Positions 1-7,411 of a stretch of 28,339 nucleotides of DNA are shown in pieces (position 1 is the stretch's first letter; the number at the start of each line of letters is the position of its first letter). Location: the NCBI GenBank assembly GCA_022840405.1, contig JALHJR010000030.1, positions 1 to 28,339 of the forward strand. The letters are read 5' to 3'. The stretch comes from Tepidanaerobacter acetatoxydans_A. GTDB lineage: Bacteria; Bacillota; Thermosediminibacteria; Thermosediminibacterales; Tepidanaerobacteraceae. The notes beneath the pieces are model-generated. The model was not told where the DNA came from. It made no database searches and worked only from the letters and a program-made list of their open reading frames with translations. The translations under genes were made by a program, and so were the position numbers.

Positions 1-214
1 TGATCAAACTTCAGGACTTCTTAACGGAAAATATACCGATGAGAATGGACAGATACACGAAGTTTGGATGGAAAGCGATTATTCAATAGATGCGAAGGCT
101 AAGATGGTTTTACAAAAGGGCTTAAAAGGAGTAGCTTTATGGCGCCTGGGCTATACTACTTCCTCCCTTTGGGATACCTTAGCAGATAATTTTGAACCTG
201 TAAAAATGAATTAA
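1..214 (+). CDS. Glycoside hydrolase family 18 protein, C-terminal fragment
   Basis: An open frame runs from base 2 to a TAA at 212-214 and is cut by the window edge, leaving about 70 residues. The visible part contains the segment HEVWMESDYSIDAK followed by KGLKGVALWRLGY and a final SSLWDTL. This resembles the last strand and helix of the GH18 TIM barrel in Firmicutes spore-cortex and peptidoglycan hydrolases of the SleL/YaaH/YdhD type, where a 'VWFED...K...GLRGVGFWRLG' pattern closes the domain. The catalytic DxxDxE segment lies upstream, outside the window, so activity cannot be judged. Any N-terminal LysM or SLH modules are also not visible. A strong hairpin terminator follows 33 bases after the stop. 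The family call is fairly good; the exact role (spore germination or vegetative wall turnover) is not determined. Confidence 0.7.
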   Translation, partial: DQTSGLLNGKYTDENGQIHEVWMESDYSIDAKAKMVLQKGLKGVALWRLGYTTSSLWDTLADNFEPVKMN

Positions 215-246
215 CATACATCCATTTTATCTGTACATTTTATAGC

Positions 247-281
247 AAATTAAGACCCTTATGTCATTAGGGTCTTAATTT
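247..281 (+). terminator. Intrinsic terminator after the GH18 gene
   Basis: Perfect 13-bp inverted repeat (arms 247-259 and 269-281, core AAGACCCT/AGGGTCTT) with a 9-base loop. The AAATT/AATTT flanks give it a short T-rich 3' side. It separates the GH18 gene from the promoter of the next gene. Confidence 0.85.
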
Positions 282-343
282 ATATCTTAGCTGATATGCT
301 TTTAATTAATCAATGAAATTCAATTTAAAAGTTTATATGGCAA

Positions 344-356
344 GATAACAGTTATC
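344..356. repeat. Short palindrome, possible operator
   Basis: Perfect dyad GATAAC-A-GTTATC centred at about 47 bases upstream of the predicted transcription start of the P-loop gene. That is a typical place for an activator or repressor site. No regulator family is recognised, so the role is inferred only from symmetry and position. Confidence 0.3.
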
Positions 357-381
357 ATGTATACAAATATCTTTAAAAAGA

Positions 382-390
382 TGATATAAT
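382..390 (+). promoter_or_regulatory. Extended -10 promoter of the P-loop/Asp23 gene
   Basis: TGATATAAT gives a perfect TATAAT at 385-390 preceded by the TGn extension. The matching -35 position (362-367, TACAAA) is poor. Predicted transcription start is near 397, about 23 bases before the chosen ATG at 420. Confidence 0.55.
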
Positions 391-419
391 AAATGAGATA
401 CATATTTGGAGGCACAATT

Positions 420-1256
420 ATGCGAACGTTAGCTCTCGTAGGAAAGAGCGGTACAGGCAAAAGCCATAAAGCTCAAATAGTCGCAAGAAAAAATGGAATA
501 AATTTTATAATAGATGATGGTCTTCTTATACATGGCAGCAGGGTGCTTGCCGGCTATTCGGCTAAAAGGGAAACTACACGGGTAGGAGCGATTCGTAGAG
601 CTATCTTTCAAGATCCGGCACATGCAGATGAAGTAAAAAGCAAGATTTCAGAGATGAAGGTAGACAGCCTTCTTATTCTAGGAACGTCATATTCCATGAT
701 TGAAGTAATATGTAAAACTCTTGATATACCAATGCCGGAGCAGATTATCAAGATAGAAGATGTTTCCTCACCTAGGGAAATTAACACTGCTATAAGGGTA
801 CGTGAAACAACCGGGAAACATATAATCCCTGTCCCTACTCTGGAAATAAAAAAAGACTTTTCCGGATTTCTTTTAGACCCTTTACGAATATTTAGAAAGG
901 GAAAGAGCAAATATCCGGAAATGTTGGAAGAAAAATCCGTTGTAAGACCCACTTACAGCTATATGGGCAGGTATACCATAAACGATACTACTATAAATCA
1001 GATTGCTCTATACACTGCACGACAAGTGCCGGGAATCGGTCCTGGAGGGAGAGTTTTTATTGAAAACAATGAAAACGGAGTTATATTAAAACTTGAGCTA
1101 TCTGTTGAGTATGGGATACAAATGCAGCCAGTCCTTGCTGAGGTAAAAAGGAAAGTAACCAAAATGATTGAACAAATGACAGGCTTAAATGTTTTAAGTG
1201 TAGAGGTAATTGCAAAAAATCTTTATTTTAAGCCTGAGCCGAAAAATAAAAACTAA
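420..1256 (+). CDS. P-loop ATPase fused to an Asp23/Gls24-like domain
   Basis: A 278-residue protein. The start at 420 is chosen because TTGGAGG (406-412) lies 7 bases before it; an in-frame ATG at 393 sits at or before the predicted transcription start and lacks a ribosome site. The N-terminus carries a Walker A motif, GKSGTGKS (residues 8-15), at the head of a nucleotide-binding fold, with a following IIDDGLLI segment. From about residue 195 to 265 the sequence (GGRVFIENNENGVILKLELS, then VLAEVKRKVTKMIEQMTGL and VLSVEVIAKNL) looks like the Asp23/Gls24/YloU fold. That fold otherwise occurs in small envelope or alkaline-stress proteins. There is no signal peptide or membrane segment, so it is probably cytoplasmic. 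No terminator separates it from nfnA 45 bases downstream, so the three genes may be co-transcribed. Its function is unknown. The P-loop assignment is firm, the Asp23 assignment moderately firm. Confidence 0.75.
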   Translation: MRTLALVGKSGTGKSHKAQIVARKNGINFIIDDGLLIHGSRVLAGYSAKRETTRVGAIRRAIFQDPAHADEVKSKISEMKVDSLLILGTSYSMIEVICKTLDIPMPEQIIKIEDVSSPREINTAIRVRETTGKHIIPVPTLEIKKDFSGFLLDPLRIFRKGKSKYPEMLEEKSVVRPTYSYMGRYTINDTTINQIALYTARQVPGIGPGGRVFIENNENGVILKLELSVEYGIQMQPVLAEVKRKVTKMIEQMTGLNVLSVEVIAKNLYFKPEPKNKN

Positions 1257-1301
1257 TTAATAAATTAATATAAAATATATTAAAATTTAAGGAGGCTTAC
1301 T

Positions 1302-2150
1302 ATGTTTCAGATAATAGACAAAAAAGACTTGGCGCCATCTATAAAACAGTTTGTGGTGGATGCACCGCTGGTAGCTCAAAAAGCACGGCCGGGGCAGTTT
1401 ATAATCCTGCGGATAAAAGAAGGCGGAGAAAGAATTCCCCTTACGATAGCCGACTATGATGCACAAAAAGGAACCATAACAATAGTATTTCAAGAAGTTG
1501 GCAAAACAACCAAAGAACTAGGGACACTCAAAGCCGGGGATTATTTAGCGGATTTTGTAGGTCCATTAGGCAAGGCAGTAGAATTCTCAAACCATAAAAA
1601 AGTCCTCGGAATTGGCGGAGGACTTGGGGTAGCTCCGCTATATCCAAAACTCAAGATGCTGCATGAAAATGGAGCTGAGGTAATCAGCATCATTGGTGCA
1701 AAAACTGCTGATATGCTTATAATGGAAGAAGAAATAAAGGCGGTCAGTGATAAAACGTATGTTTGCACAGATGACGGTTCAAAAGGGCGTCACGGCTTTG
1801 TCACTGTAGTTCTTAAGGAGTTGCTGGAGCAAGGAGAAAAATTTGATGAAATCATTATTATAGGCCCGCCAATATTGATGAAAATTGGGACAGAAATTGC
1901 CAAACCATATAATATACCTATAATGGTCAGCTTAAATCCAATTATGATAGACGGTACAGGCATGTGTGGAGGCTGCAGGGTTACAGTGGGCGGCGAAACT
2001 AAGTTTGTGTGTGTAGATGGTCCTGCATTTGATGGAACCAAGGTAGATTTTGATGAACTTATGAAGCGGCTGCAAACATATACAGGCGAAGAAAAATTAG
2101 CATTAGATAAATACCAGAGCGAAAGGGGTGCCTGCAAATGCCATCAATAA
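1302..2150 (+). CDS. nfnA: NADH-dependent reduced ferredoxin:NADP+ oxidoreductase subunit A
   Basis: 282 residues, started at an ATG 7 bases after AAGGAGG. The fold is a ferredoxin-NADP reductase/PyrK type. The FAD-binding segment RIPLTIADYD lies near residues 46-55, the nucleotide-binding glycine run GIGGGLGVAPLYP near 105-117, and Cys222, Cys225 and Cys237 (MCGGCRV...FVC) would bind a [2Fe-2S] cluster. The adjacent NfnB-type gene identifies it as the small Nfn subunit (formerly annotated SudB or ferredoxin-NADP reductase alpha) rather than dihydroorotate dehydrogenase PyrK. In the known NfnAB complex, NADPH oxidation is coupled by flavin-based bifurcation to reduction of NAD+ and ferredoxin, or the reverse, linking the cytoplasmic pyridine nucleotide and ferredoxin pools in anaerobes. 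The gene overlaps nfnB by 13 bases, which implies translational coupling and a 1:1 complex. Confidence 0.9.
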   Translation: MFQIIDKKDLAPSIKQFVVDAPLVAQKARPGQFIILRIKEGGERIPLTIADYDAQKGTITIVFQEVGKTTKELGTLKAGDYLADFVGPLGKAVEFSNHKKVLGIGGGLGVAPLYPKLKMLHENGAEVISIIGAKTADMLIMEEEIKAVSDKTYVCTDDGSKGRHGFVTVVLKELLEQGEKFDEIIIIGPPILMKIGTEIAKPYNIPIMVSLNPIMIDGTGMCGGCRVTVGGETKFVCVDGPAFDGTKVDFDELMKRLQTYTGEEKLALDKYQSERGACKCHQ

Positions 2151-3532
2151 ACAGAAGCAAAACAAAAACCCCCATGCCTTCACAAGATGCAAAATTGCGA
2201 AGCAAAAACTTTAATGAAGTTGCATTAGGCTATACAGAAGAAGATGCAATAAATGAGGCCCAGAGATGCCTAAACTGTAAGAAACCTTCATGTATGCAAG
2301 GTTGTCCGGTCCAGGTTCAAATACCTCGCTTTATTAAATATATAGCAGAAAAAAACTTTGAAAGTGCCATAAGCGTTATAAAAGAAACCAATAGTCTTCC
2401 GGCAATATGCGGAAGAGTCTGTCCTCAAGAAGAACAATGTGAACAAAAATGTGTACTGGCAAAGAGAGCAGACCCGGTAGGTATTGGAAGACTCGAGAGA
2501 TTTGCGGCTGATTGGGAGCGGCAGCAAGGGGTAAAAATTCCCGATAAAGCTAATCCCATAGGCAAAAAGGTAGCAGTAATAGGTTCCGGCCCTGCAGGTC
2601 TTACTTGTGCCGGAGATTTAGCCAAGCTGGGCTATGATGTTACAGTGTTTGAGGCTTTTCATGAACCCGGCGGAGTCTTGATTTACGGTATACCTGAGTT
2701 CCGATTGCCGAAAGAGATAGTAAAGCAAGAAGTAGATTTTTTAAAAAAACTTGGTGTAAAGGTAGAAACAGATATGGTTATGGGTAAGGTATTGACAGTA
2801 GATGATATTTTCAAGAAGGGATATGAGGCTGTATTTATAGGAACAGGTGCAGGCCTGCCCAAGTTTATGAAAATTCCCGGGGAGAACTATCTGGGTGTAT
2901 ATTCGGCCAATGAATTTTTAACAAGGATAAATCTCATGAAGGCCTACAAATTTCCTGAAACCGATACACCGGTGAAGGTTGGCAGGAAAGTAGCAGTTGT
3001 AGGCGGAGGTAACGTAGCTATGGACTCGGCAAGATCTGCCCTTAGAATGGGAGCCGAGGAGGTATACATAGTTTACAGACGCTCGGAATCAGAAATGCCT
3101 GCAAGAAAAGAAGAGTTTGAACATGCTAAGGAAGAGGGAATTATATTCAAATTTCTGACAAATCCAACCCGCATAATCGGTGATGAAAAAGGATGGGTAA
3201 AAGGCTTGGAATGTATTCAAATGGAACTCGGCGAACCTGATGCCTCAGGCAGACGCAGGCCGGTTCCTATAAAAGGTTCCGAATTTACCTTGGATATGGA
3301 TACGGTAGTGATTGCCATAGGAACCGGTCCAAACCCTCTGCTAATTGAGGCTACGGAAGGTCTTAAGCTCAACAAATACGGGTATATTCAAACCGATGAA
3401 GATGGCAGGACTTCAAAAGAAGGAGTTTGGGCAGGCGGAGATATAGTTACTGGTTCGGCTACGGTTATATTAGCCATGGGTGCCGGAAAGAAAGCTGCTC
3501 AATCGATACATGAGTATCTGCAAGGTAAATAA
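2138..3532 (+). CDS. nfnB: NADH-dependent reduced ferredoxin:NADP+ oxidoreductase subunit B
   Basis: 464 residues, related to the glutamate synthase beta chain (GltD). The N-terminal cluster-binding region has C44-x2-C47-x4-C52-x3-C56 and C91-x3-C95-x5-C101-x3-C105, enough ligands for two [4Fe-4S] clusters. It is followed by the FAD dinucleotide motif GSGPAGL (149-155) and a second Rossmann motif VVGGGNVAMDSAR for NADPH. The C-terminal GGDIVTGSATVILAMGAGKK is the usual FAD-site closure. No GltB large subunit is present. The gene instead overlaps nfnA, so it is the bifurcating subunit of NfnAB and not a glutamate synthase subunit. Its ribosome binding site (AAAGGGG at about 2124-2130) lies inside nfnA. 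A strong terminator follows 38 bases after the stop. Confidence 0.9.
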   Translation: MPSINRSKTKTPMPSQDAKLRSKNFNEVALGYTEEDAINEAQRCLNCKKPSCMQGCPVQVQIPRFIKYIAEKNFESAISVIKETNSLPAICGRVCPQEEQCEQKCVLAKRADPVGIGRLERFAADWERQQGVKIPDKANPIGKKVAVIGSGPAGLTCAGDLAKLGYDVTVFEAFHEPGGVLIYGIPEFRLPKEIVKQEVDFLKKLGVKVETDMVMGKVLTVDDIFKKGYEAVFIGTGAGLPKFMKIPGENYLGVYSANEFLTRINLMKAYKFPETDTPVKVGRKVAVVGGGNVAMDSARSALRMGAEEVYIVYRRSESEMPARKEEFEHAKEEGIIFKFLTNPTRIIGDEKGWVKGLECIQMELGEPDASGRRRPVPIKGSEFTLDMDTVVIAIGTGPNPLLIEATEGLKLNKYGYIQTDEDGRTSKEGVWAGGDIVTGSATVILAMGAGKKAAQSIHEYLQGK

Positions 3533-3570
3533 AGCAGCAAAAAAGCAATAAAATGTAAAAATAATGTATT

Positions 3571-3619
3571 AAGGGCGGAACCGTTTTATAATTAGTGTAA
3601 TTACTTTTTCCGCCCTTTT
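3571..3619 (+). terminator. Intrinsic terminator after nfnAB
   Basis: Ten-bp perfect stem AAGGGCGGAA (3571-3580) / TTCCGCCCTT (3608-3617) with a 27-base AT-rich loop and a short T run. It lies directly downstream of nfnB. Confidence 0.8.
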
Positions 3620-3651
3620 ATGAATATGGTGAAGGAATTATTAAATCCTCG

Positions 3652-3679
3652 TTGAAATATATTTAATAAGGCGTAATTT
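3652..3679 (+). promoter_or_regulatory. Candidate promoter of the activase module
   Basis: TTGAAA (3652-3657), a 16-base spacer and TAATTT (3674-3679). A promoter is needed between the nfnAB terminator and the gene at 3695. This is the best match, but the -10 box is weak and the leader would be only about 9 bases. Confidence 0.35.
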
Positions 3680-3694
3680 AGAGGAGAGATAAGG

Positions 3695-4654
3695 ATGAAG
3701 ATAGGTATTCCTAGAGCACTGGCTTATTATGCCTACTATCCGTTTTTGGAAACCTTTTTTGAGAAGCTGGGTTTTGACGTAGTGGTATCTGACAAAACGA
3801 CCAAAGAAATTATGGATTTGGGCATTGAAGATGCTATCACTGATGCCTGTGTTCCTATTAAATTATTTCACGGTCATGTACGGAATCTTAAGGATAGAGT
3901 TGATTATGTGCTAGTTCCCCGACTAGTGAAGATAAAACATGATGCTACCTTTTGTCCTAAATTTTTAGGATTGCCGGACATGCTTTCTTGTTCCATACCA
4001 CAGTTTAAAAATATGTTAGAAGTAAGGGTGGATTTAAAAAGAGGTAGATTCGACTTATTTGTGCTTTGCATGAAGTTTGCCAAGAAGTTTAAGAAAAGTT
4101 TTTTTAAAGCATATAATGCATATTTAAAAGCATTACTCAGTTTTAAAAATTACACTCATCAATTTCTGCAAGGAGGTATTCCGCCTCTGGGAATTGTTGG
4201 GCAGAAAAAAAACAGCCCCATATGTCTTGCGGTTTTGGGCTATCCATATATGCTTTACGATCCATACTTAAGTTTAGACCTTATAAAAAAACTGATAAAT
4301 ATGGGCGTATATGTTGTTACTCCTGAGATGCTTAGGGAAAAGGACAAACAGAAACAGGCAGCTAAACTTAAGAAGACGCTCTTTTGGACATTTAGCAATG
4401 AAGTGATAAGGTCGGCATATTGTCTTTTTGAAAATCAAAATGTCGATGGAATAATACATGTTACAGCCTTCGGATGTGGTCCTGACTTTATTGTTGATAA
4501 ACTTATGGAAATTGATGCTAAGAAGTACGAAATGCCATATCTGACTATAACACTTGATGAGCAAACCGGTCAGGAAGGTTTAAATACAAGACTTGAAGCT
4601 TTTGTTGATATGCTGAAAATAAAAAAAGCAAAGAAAGAGGCGGCAATGGCATGA
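3695..4654 (+). CDS. Acyl-CoA dehydratase activase-related protein (DUF2229), first dehydratase-like subunit
   Basis: 319 residues, with GAGGAGAG 5-12 bases before the ATG. The N-terminus MKIGIPRALAYYAYYPF and the Cys-containing DACVPIKLFHGHV (C52) and TFCPKFLGLP (C87) are typical of DUF2229. This is the domain found in the large 'CoA-substrate-specific enzyme activase' fusion proteins of Clostridia and related to the HgdA/HgdB subunits of 2-hydroxyacyl-CoA dehydratases. The C-terminal segment TITLDEQTGQEGLNTRLEAF is almost repeated in the next gene, so the two are paralogous and probably form a heterodimer. The cysteines are candidate Fe-S ligands. The stop overlaps the next start (ATGA). 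No signal peptide or membrane segment is seen. The substrate is unknown; no CoA transferase or fatty acid or amino acid pathway gene is adjacent. Confidence 0.8.
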   Translation: MKIGIPRALAYYAYYPFLETFFEKLGFDVVVSDKTTKEIMDLGIEDAITDACVPIKLFHGHVRNLKDRVDYVLVPRLVKIKHDATFCPKFLGLPDMLSCSIPQFKNMLEVRVDLKRGRFDLFVLCMKFAKKFKKSFFKAYNAYLKALLSFKNYTHQFLQGGIPPLGIVGQKKNSPICLAVLGYPYMLYDPYLSLDLIKKLINMGVYVVTPEMLREKDKQKQAAKLKKTLFWTFSNEVIRSAYCLFENQNVDGIIHVTAFGCGPDFIVDKLMEIDAKKYEMPYLTITLDEQTGQEGLNTRLEAFVDMLKIKKAKKEAAMA

Positions 4655-5778
4655 GAAAGGTTTCCTTTCCTTATATGGGAACATCTTATATCCCGTTTGA
4701 AAGATTGTTAACAGCATTTGGGAATGAAGTGGTAGTTCCTCCAAGACTTACTGAAGAAACAATCAGCTATGGGACTAAATATGCTCCCGAATTTGCCTGC
4801 TATCCTTTCAAGATTGTCTTAGGAACATATATCCAAGTGCTTGAAGCAGGAGCCGATACCTTAGTTTCTTCTGGCGGTGTCGGACCTTGTAGAGCAGGCC
4901 TGTATACGACTTTACAGGAAAAAATACTGAAAGACATGGGATACGAATTTGAAATGATCACATTGGAGCCGCCCGGAAGACATCTTAAGGATTTGATATA
5001 TAATATAAAAAAACTGATAAACGACAGGCTTAGTTTAAAGGATTATATATCTATAGGGCGATTTGCATGGAAACAATTAGTTCTTTTGGACAAGGTGGAG
5101 AGGCTGTCACATAAGATAAGACCTTTAGAGGTCAAAAGAGGTGACACAACTCAAACATATAAAAAATGTGTAGAATTAATTGCAGGAGCAAAAAAATATA
5201 GTGATTTAAGGGAAATAGAACGTGAAGTGGAGCTTTTATATGATGCGATAGAAAAAAAAGATTATGATCCGATAAAAATTGGAATTGTAGGAGAAATTTA
5301 TGTTCTACTGGAGCCGTCTTCAAATTTGGAAATCGAAGAAATGCTGGGAGAATTGGGAGTTTATGTTGAGCGGTCCATGTTTCTATCAGAATATACCATA
5401 TCTAATGCAGTAATGGATTTATTCCATATGGCAGGCGACAGAGATGCTAAGAAAATGGCTGCTCCTTATTTTAAGGAAATGTGCGGAGGTCATGGCAGGG
5501 AATCGGTAGGAAACTCGGTGCTTTTTGCAAAAAGAGGCTTTGATGGGATAATTCAGCTTTCACCTTTCACCTGCATACCTGAAATCGTAGCAAAGAGTAT
5601 TCTTCCAAATGTATGTAAAGAGCATGGGCTAGGTTTTTTAACCATAAGTCTTGATGAACAGACAGGGAAAGAAGGCTTACGAACCCGGCTGGAGGCTTTT
5701 GTAGATTTACTTATGGCTAAACGAAAAAAAGCCGAGTTTTTTACGGTTAAATCACAGTATGTAAAGGAGATGGCTTAA
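4651..5778 (+). CDS. 2-hydroxyacyl-CoA dehydratase family protein (HgdB-like), second subunit
   Basis: 375 residues; its ATG overlaps the upstream stop codon by four bases, giving translational coupling. Conserved cysteines appear in PEFACYPFK (C50), GGVGPCRAG (C80), KEMCGGHG and SPFTCIPEI. This spacing suits an Fe-S cluster held in an HGD-D type fold. The C-terminal TISLDEQTGKEGLRTRLEAF nearly copies the end of the upstream protein. Known family members (HgdAB, FldBC, BadDE) receive one electron at low potential from an ATP-hydrolysing activase and then dehydrate or reduce a CoA thioester; related double-cubane proteins reduce small molecules. Which reaction occurs here cannot be read from the sequence. 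The split layout differs from the single large polypeptide seen in many Firmicutes. Confidence 0.8.
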   Translation: MRKVSFPYMGTSYIPFERLLTAFGNEVVVPPRLTEETISYGTKYAPEFACYPFKIVLGTYIQVLEAGADTLVSSGGVGPCRAGLYTTLQEKILKDMGYEFEMITLEPPGRHLKDLIYNIKKLINDRLSLKDYISIGRFAWKQLVLLDKVERLSHKIRPLEVKRGDTTQTYKKCVELIAGAKKYSDLREIEREVELLYDAIEKKDYDPIKIGIVGEIYVLLEPSSNLEIEEMLGELGVYVERSMFLSEYTISNAVMDLFHMAGDRDAKKMAAPYFKEMCGGHGRESVGNSVLFAKRGFDGIIQLSPFTCIPEIVAKSILPNVCKEHGLGFLTISLDEQTGKEGLRTRLEAFVDLLMAKRKKAEFFTVKSQYVKEMA

Positions 5779-6741
5779 TTGTCCCATTATCTAGGTGTTG
5801 ATGTGGGTTCGGTTAGCACGAACCTTGTGTTAATAGATGAGGACGGCTTCTTAGAAGAGGCAATATATATCAGGACACAGGGCAATCCCATAAAAGCTGT
5901 TCAAGAAGGGATGGAGCAGCTTTCATTTCGAAATAAGGGTAAATGGAATGTAAAGGGAGTTGGGGCTACTGGCAGCGGACGCCAATTAGCAGGTGTAATC
6001 GTTGGTGCGGATGTAATAAAAAACGAGATTACCGCACATGCGGTGGCTGCCCTGCGAGAAGTTCCGGATGTCCAGACGGTTCTTGAAATAGGCGGTCAGG
6101 ACTCTAAAATTATTATTCTTAGAGATGGAGTTGTGACTGATTTTGCCATGAATACGGTATGCGCCGCAGGGACAGGTTCATTTCTTGACCAACAAGCCAA
6201 TCGGTTGAATATTCCTATAGAGGAGTTTGGCGATTATGCTTTAAAGTCTGAAAGTCCTGTGCGCATTGCGGGCAGATGTGCTGTTTTTGCCGAGTCGGAT
6301 ATGGTTCATAAACAGCAGTTAGGATATAAAACCCAGGATATCATTCGTGGCTTGTGTGAAGCTCTAGTAAGAAACTATTTAAATAATATTGCAAAAGGTA
6401 AAGAAATTTGTCCCCGCATAGTTTTTCAAGGTGGGGTAGCAGCAAATACTGGTATGAAAGCAGCCTTTGAAGATGCTCTTGAAGAAGAAATATACATTCC
6501 AAAGCACTATGATGTTATGGGTGCAATAGGTGCCGCATTGTTGGCAAAGGATGCGGAGATATCCAAAACCCGATTTAAGGGATTTGGATTATCAAACATA
6601 GAATTTACTGCCGACAGTTTCGAATGTAGCGGTTGCCCAAACCATTGTGAGGTTGTTAATATAAGGATGGAGGGCAAGGTCATAGCTCGATGGGGAGATA
6701 GATGCAATAAGTGGAAAATCGTAGATAACGGAGTAGCATAA
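5779..6741 (+). CDS. Acyl-CoA dehydratase activase (BadF/BadG/BcrA/BcrD ATPase family)
   Basis: 320 residues from a TTG that follows the upstream stop directly, with AAGGAG (5763-5768) 10 bases before it. The ASKHA-fold ATPase motifs are the phosphate-1 loop LGVDVGSVSTNLV (5-17), VGATGSGR (61-68), VLEIGGQDSK (101-110) and FQGGVAANTG. Cys128 (NTVCAAGTG) and Cys167 (AGRCAVFAESD) match the two cysteines per monomer that hold the bridging [4Fe-4S] cluster in HgdC-type activases. Beyond the usual HgdC length of about 260 residues there is a tail with C283-x2-C286-x3-C290 and C309, possibly another metal site. It is expected to drive low-potential electron transfer to the two subunits encoded just upstream. 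Activase identity is firm; the physiological partner is inferred from gene order. Confidence 0.88.
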   Translation: MSHYLGVDVGSVSTNLVLIDEDGFLEEAIYIRTQGNPIKAVQEGMEQLSFRNKGKWNVKGVGATGSGRQLAGVIVGADVIKNEITAHAVAALREVPDVQTVLEIGGQDSKIIILRDGVVTDFAMNTVCAAGTGSFLDQQANRLNIPIEEFGDYALKSESPVRIAGRCAVFAESDMVHKQQLGYKTQDIIRGLCEALVRNYLNNIAKGKEICPRIVFQGGVAANTGMKAAFEDALEEEIYIPKHYDVMGAIGAALLAKDAEISKTRFKGFGLSNIEFTADSFECSGCPNHCEVVNIRMEGKVIARWGDRCNKWKIVDNGVA

Positions 6742-6778
6742 TAATATACTTTGAAAAGTAAAGAAAGAGTGAAAATGA

Positions 6779-6808
6779 TAAGGGGTGCCATTTGAGCGGC
6801 ACCCCTTA
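6779..6808 (-). terminator. Terminator between convergent activase module and purE
   Basis: Perfect 11-bp stem TAAGGGGTGCC (6779-6789) / GGCACCCCTTA (6798-6808) with an 8-base loop. The minus-strand downstream side is T-rich (TCATTTTC), the plus-strand side is not, so it mainly fits termination of the purK-purE transcript. It may also stop the plus-strand operon. Confidence 0.6.
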
Positions 6809-6886
6809 AATGCTGGGTATAACAGTAATACCTTTCATACAGCTTAGCGGTTACATTACTACATATGTAAGTACTCTTTTCGAGAA

Positions 6887-7408
6887 TTACTTATCGCCTA
6901 AATAGCCATTATATCCGATTGTTTCAAGCCTTTCGGCCTTAGCCGTTACTTCGGACTTCATATTTTCCTTATATTTTTTTATATGGTTTCTAATAGCAGT
7001 ATACTTAATTCCCAAGATTTGTGCCGCAAGCAAGCCGGCATTTATGGCATTGTTTATTGCTACAGTAGCAACAGGAACGCCGCCGGGCATTTGAACTATT
7101 GAAAACAGTGAGTCAAGGCCATTTAAAGTGGAGGTCTTTATTGGCACGCCGATGACCGGTAATGTAGTAATAGCTGCTACCATTCCGGGAAGATGAGCAG
7201 CTCCTCCTGCACCTGCTATGATTACCTCAATGCCTCTTGATTCTGCATATCGAGCGTAGTCAAACATCCGCTGAGGGGTCCGATGAGCAGATACTATGGT
7301 AATCTCATAATTTATGTTGAATTTCTCTAATACTTTAGCAGCTTCCTTCATTACGGGAAGGTCTGAGTCGCTACCCATGATTATACCTACCAAAACCTTA
7401 TCATCCAT
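6887..7408 (-). CDS. purE: N5-carboxyaminoimidazole ribonucleotide mutase
   Basis: 173 residues, class I PurE. The substrate-binding motifs are GIIMGSDSDLPVM near the N-terminus (residues 8-20), SAHRTP (about 40-45) and AGAGGAAHLPGMVAA (about 66-80). It converts N5-CAIR to CAIR in de novo purine synthesis, acting on the product of PurK. GGAGGG lies 7 bases before the ATG and overlaps the end of purK; only three bases separate the two reading frames, so they are translationally coupled. The length is normal for the bacterial enzyme. The rest of the pur operon is not in this window, so purEK stands alone here. Confidence 0.95.
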   Translation of the reverse strand: MDDKVLVGIIMGSDSDLPVMKEAAKVLEKFNINYEITIVSAHRTPQRMFDYARYAESRGIEVIIAGAGGAAHLPGMVAAITTLPVIGVPIKTSTLNGLDSLFSIVQMPGGVPVATVAINNAINAGLLAAQILGIKYTAIRNHIKKYKENMKSEVTAKAERLETIGYNGYLGDK

Positions 7409-7411
7409 TTT

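Noticed and set aside
393..419. Upstream in-frame ATG for the P-loop gene
   Set aside because: It lies at or before the predicted transcription start and has no ribosome binding site; TTGGAGG supports the ATG at 420.
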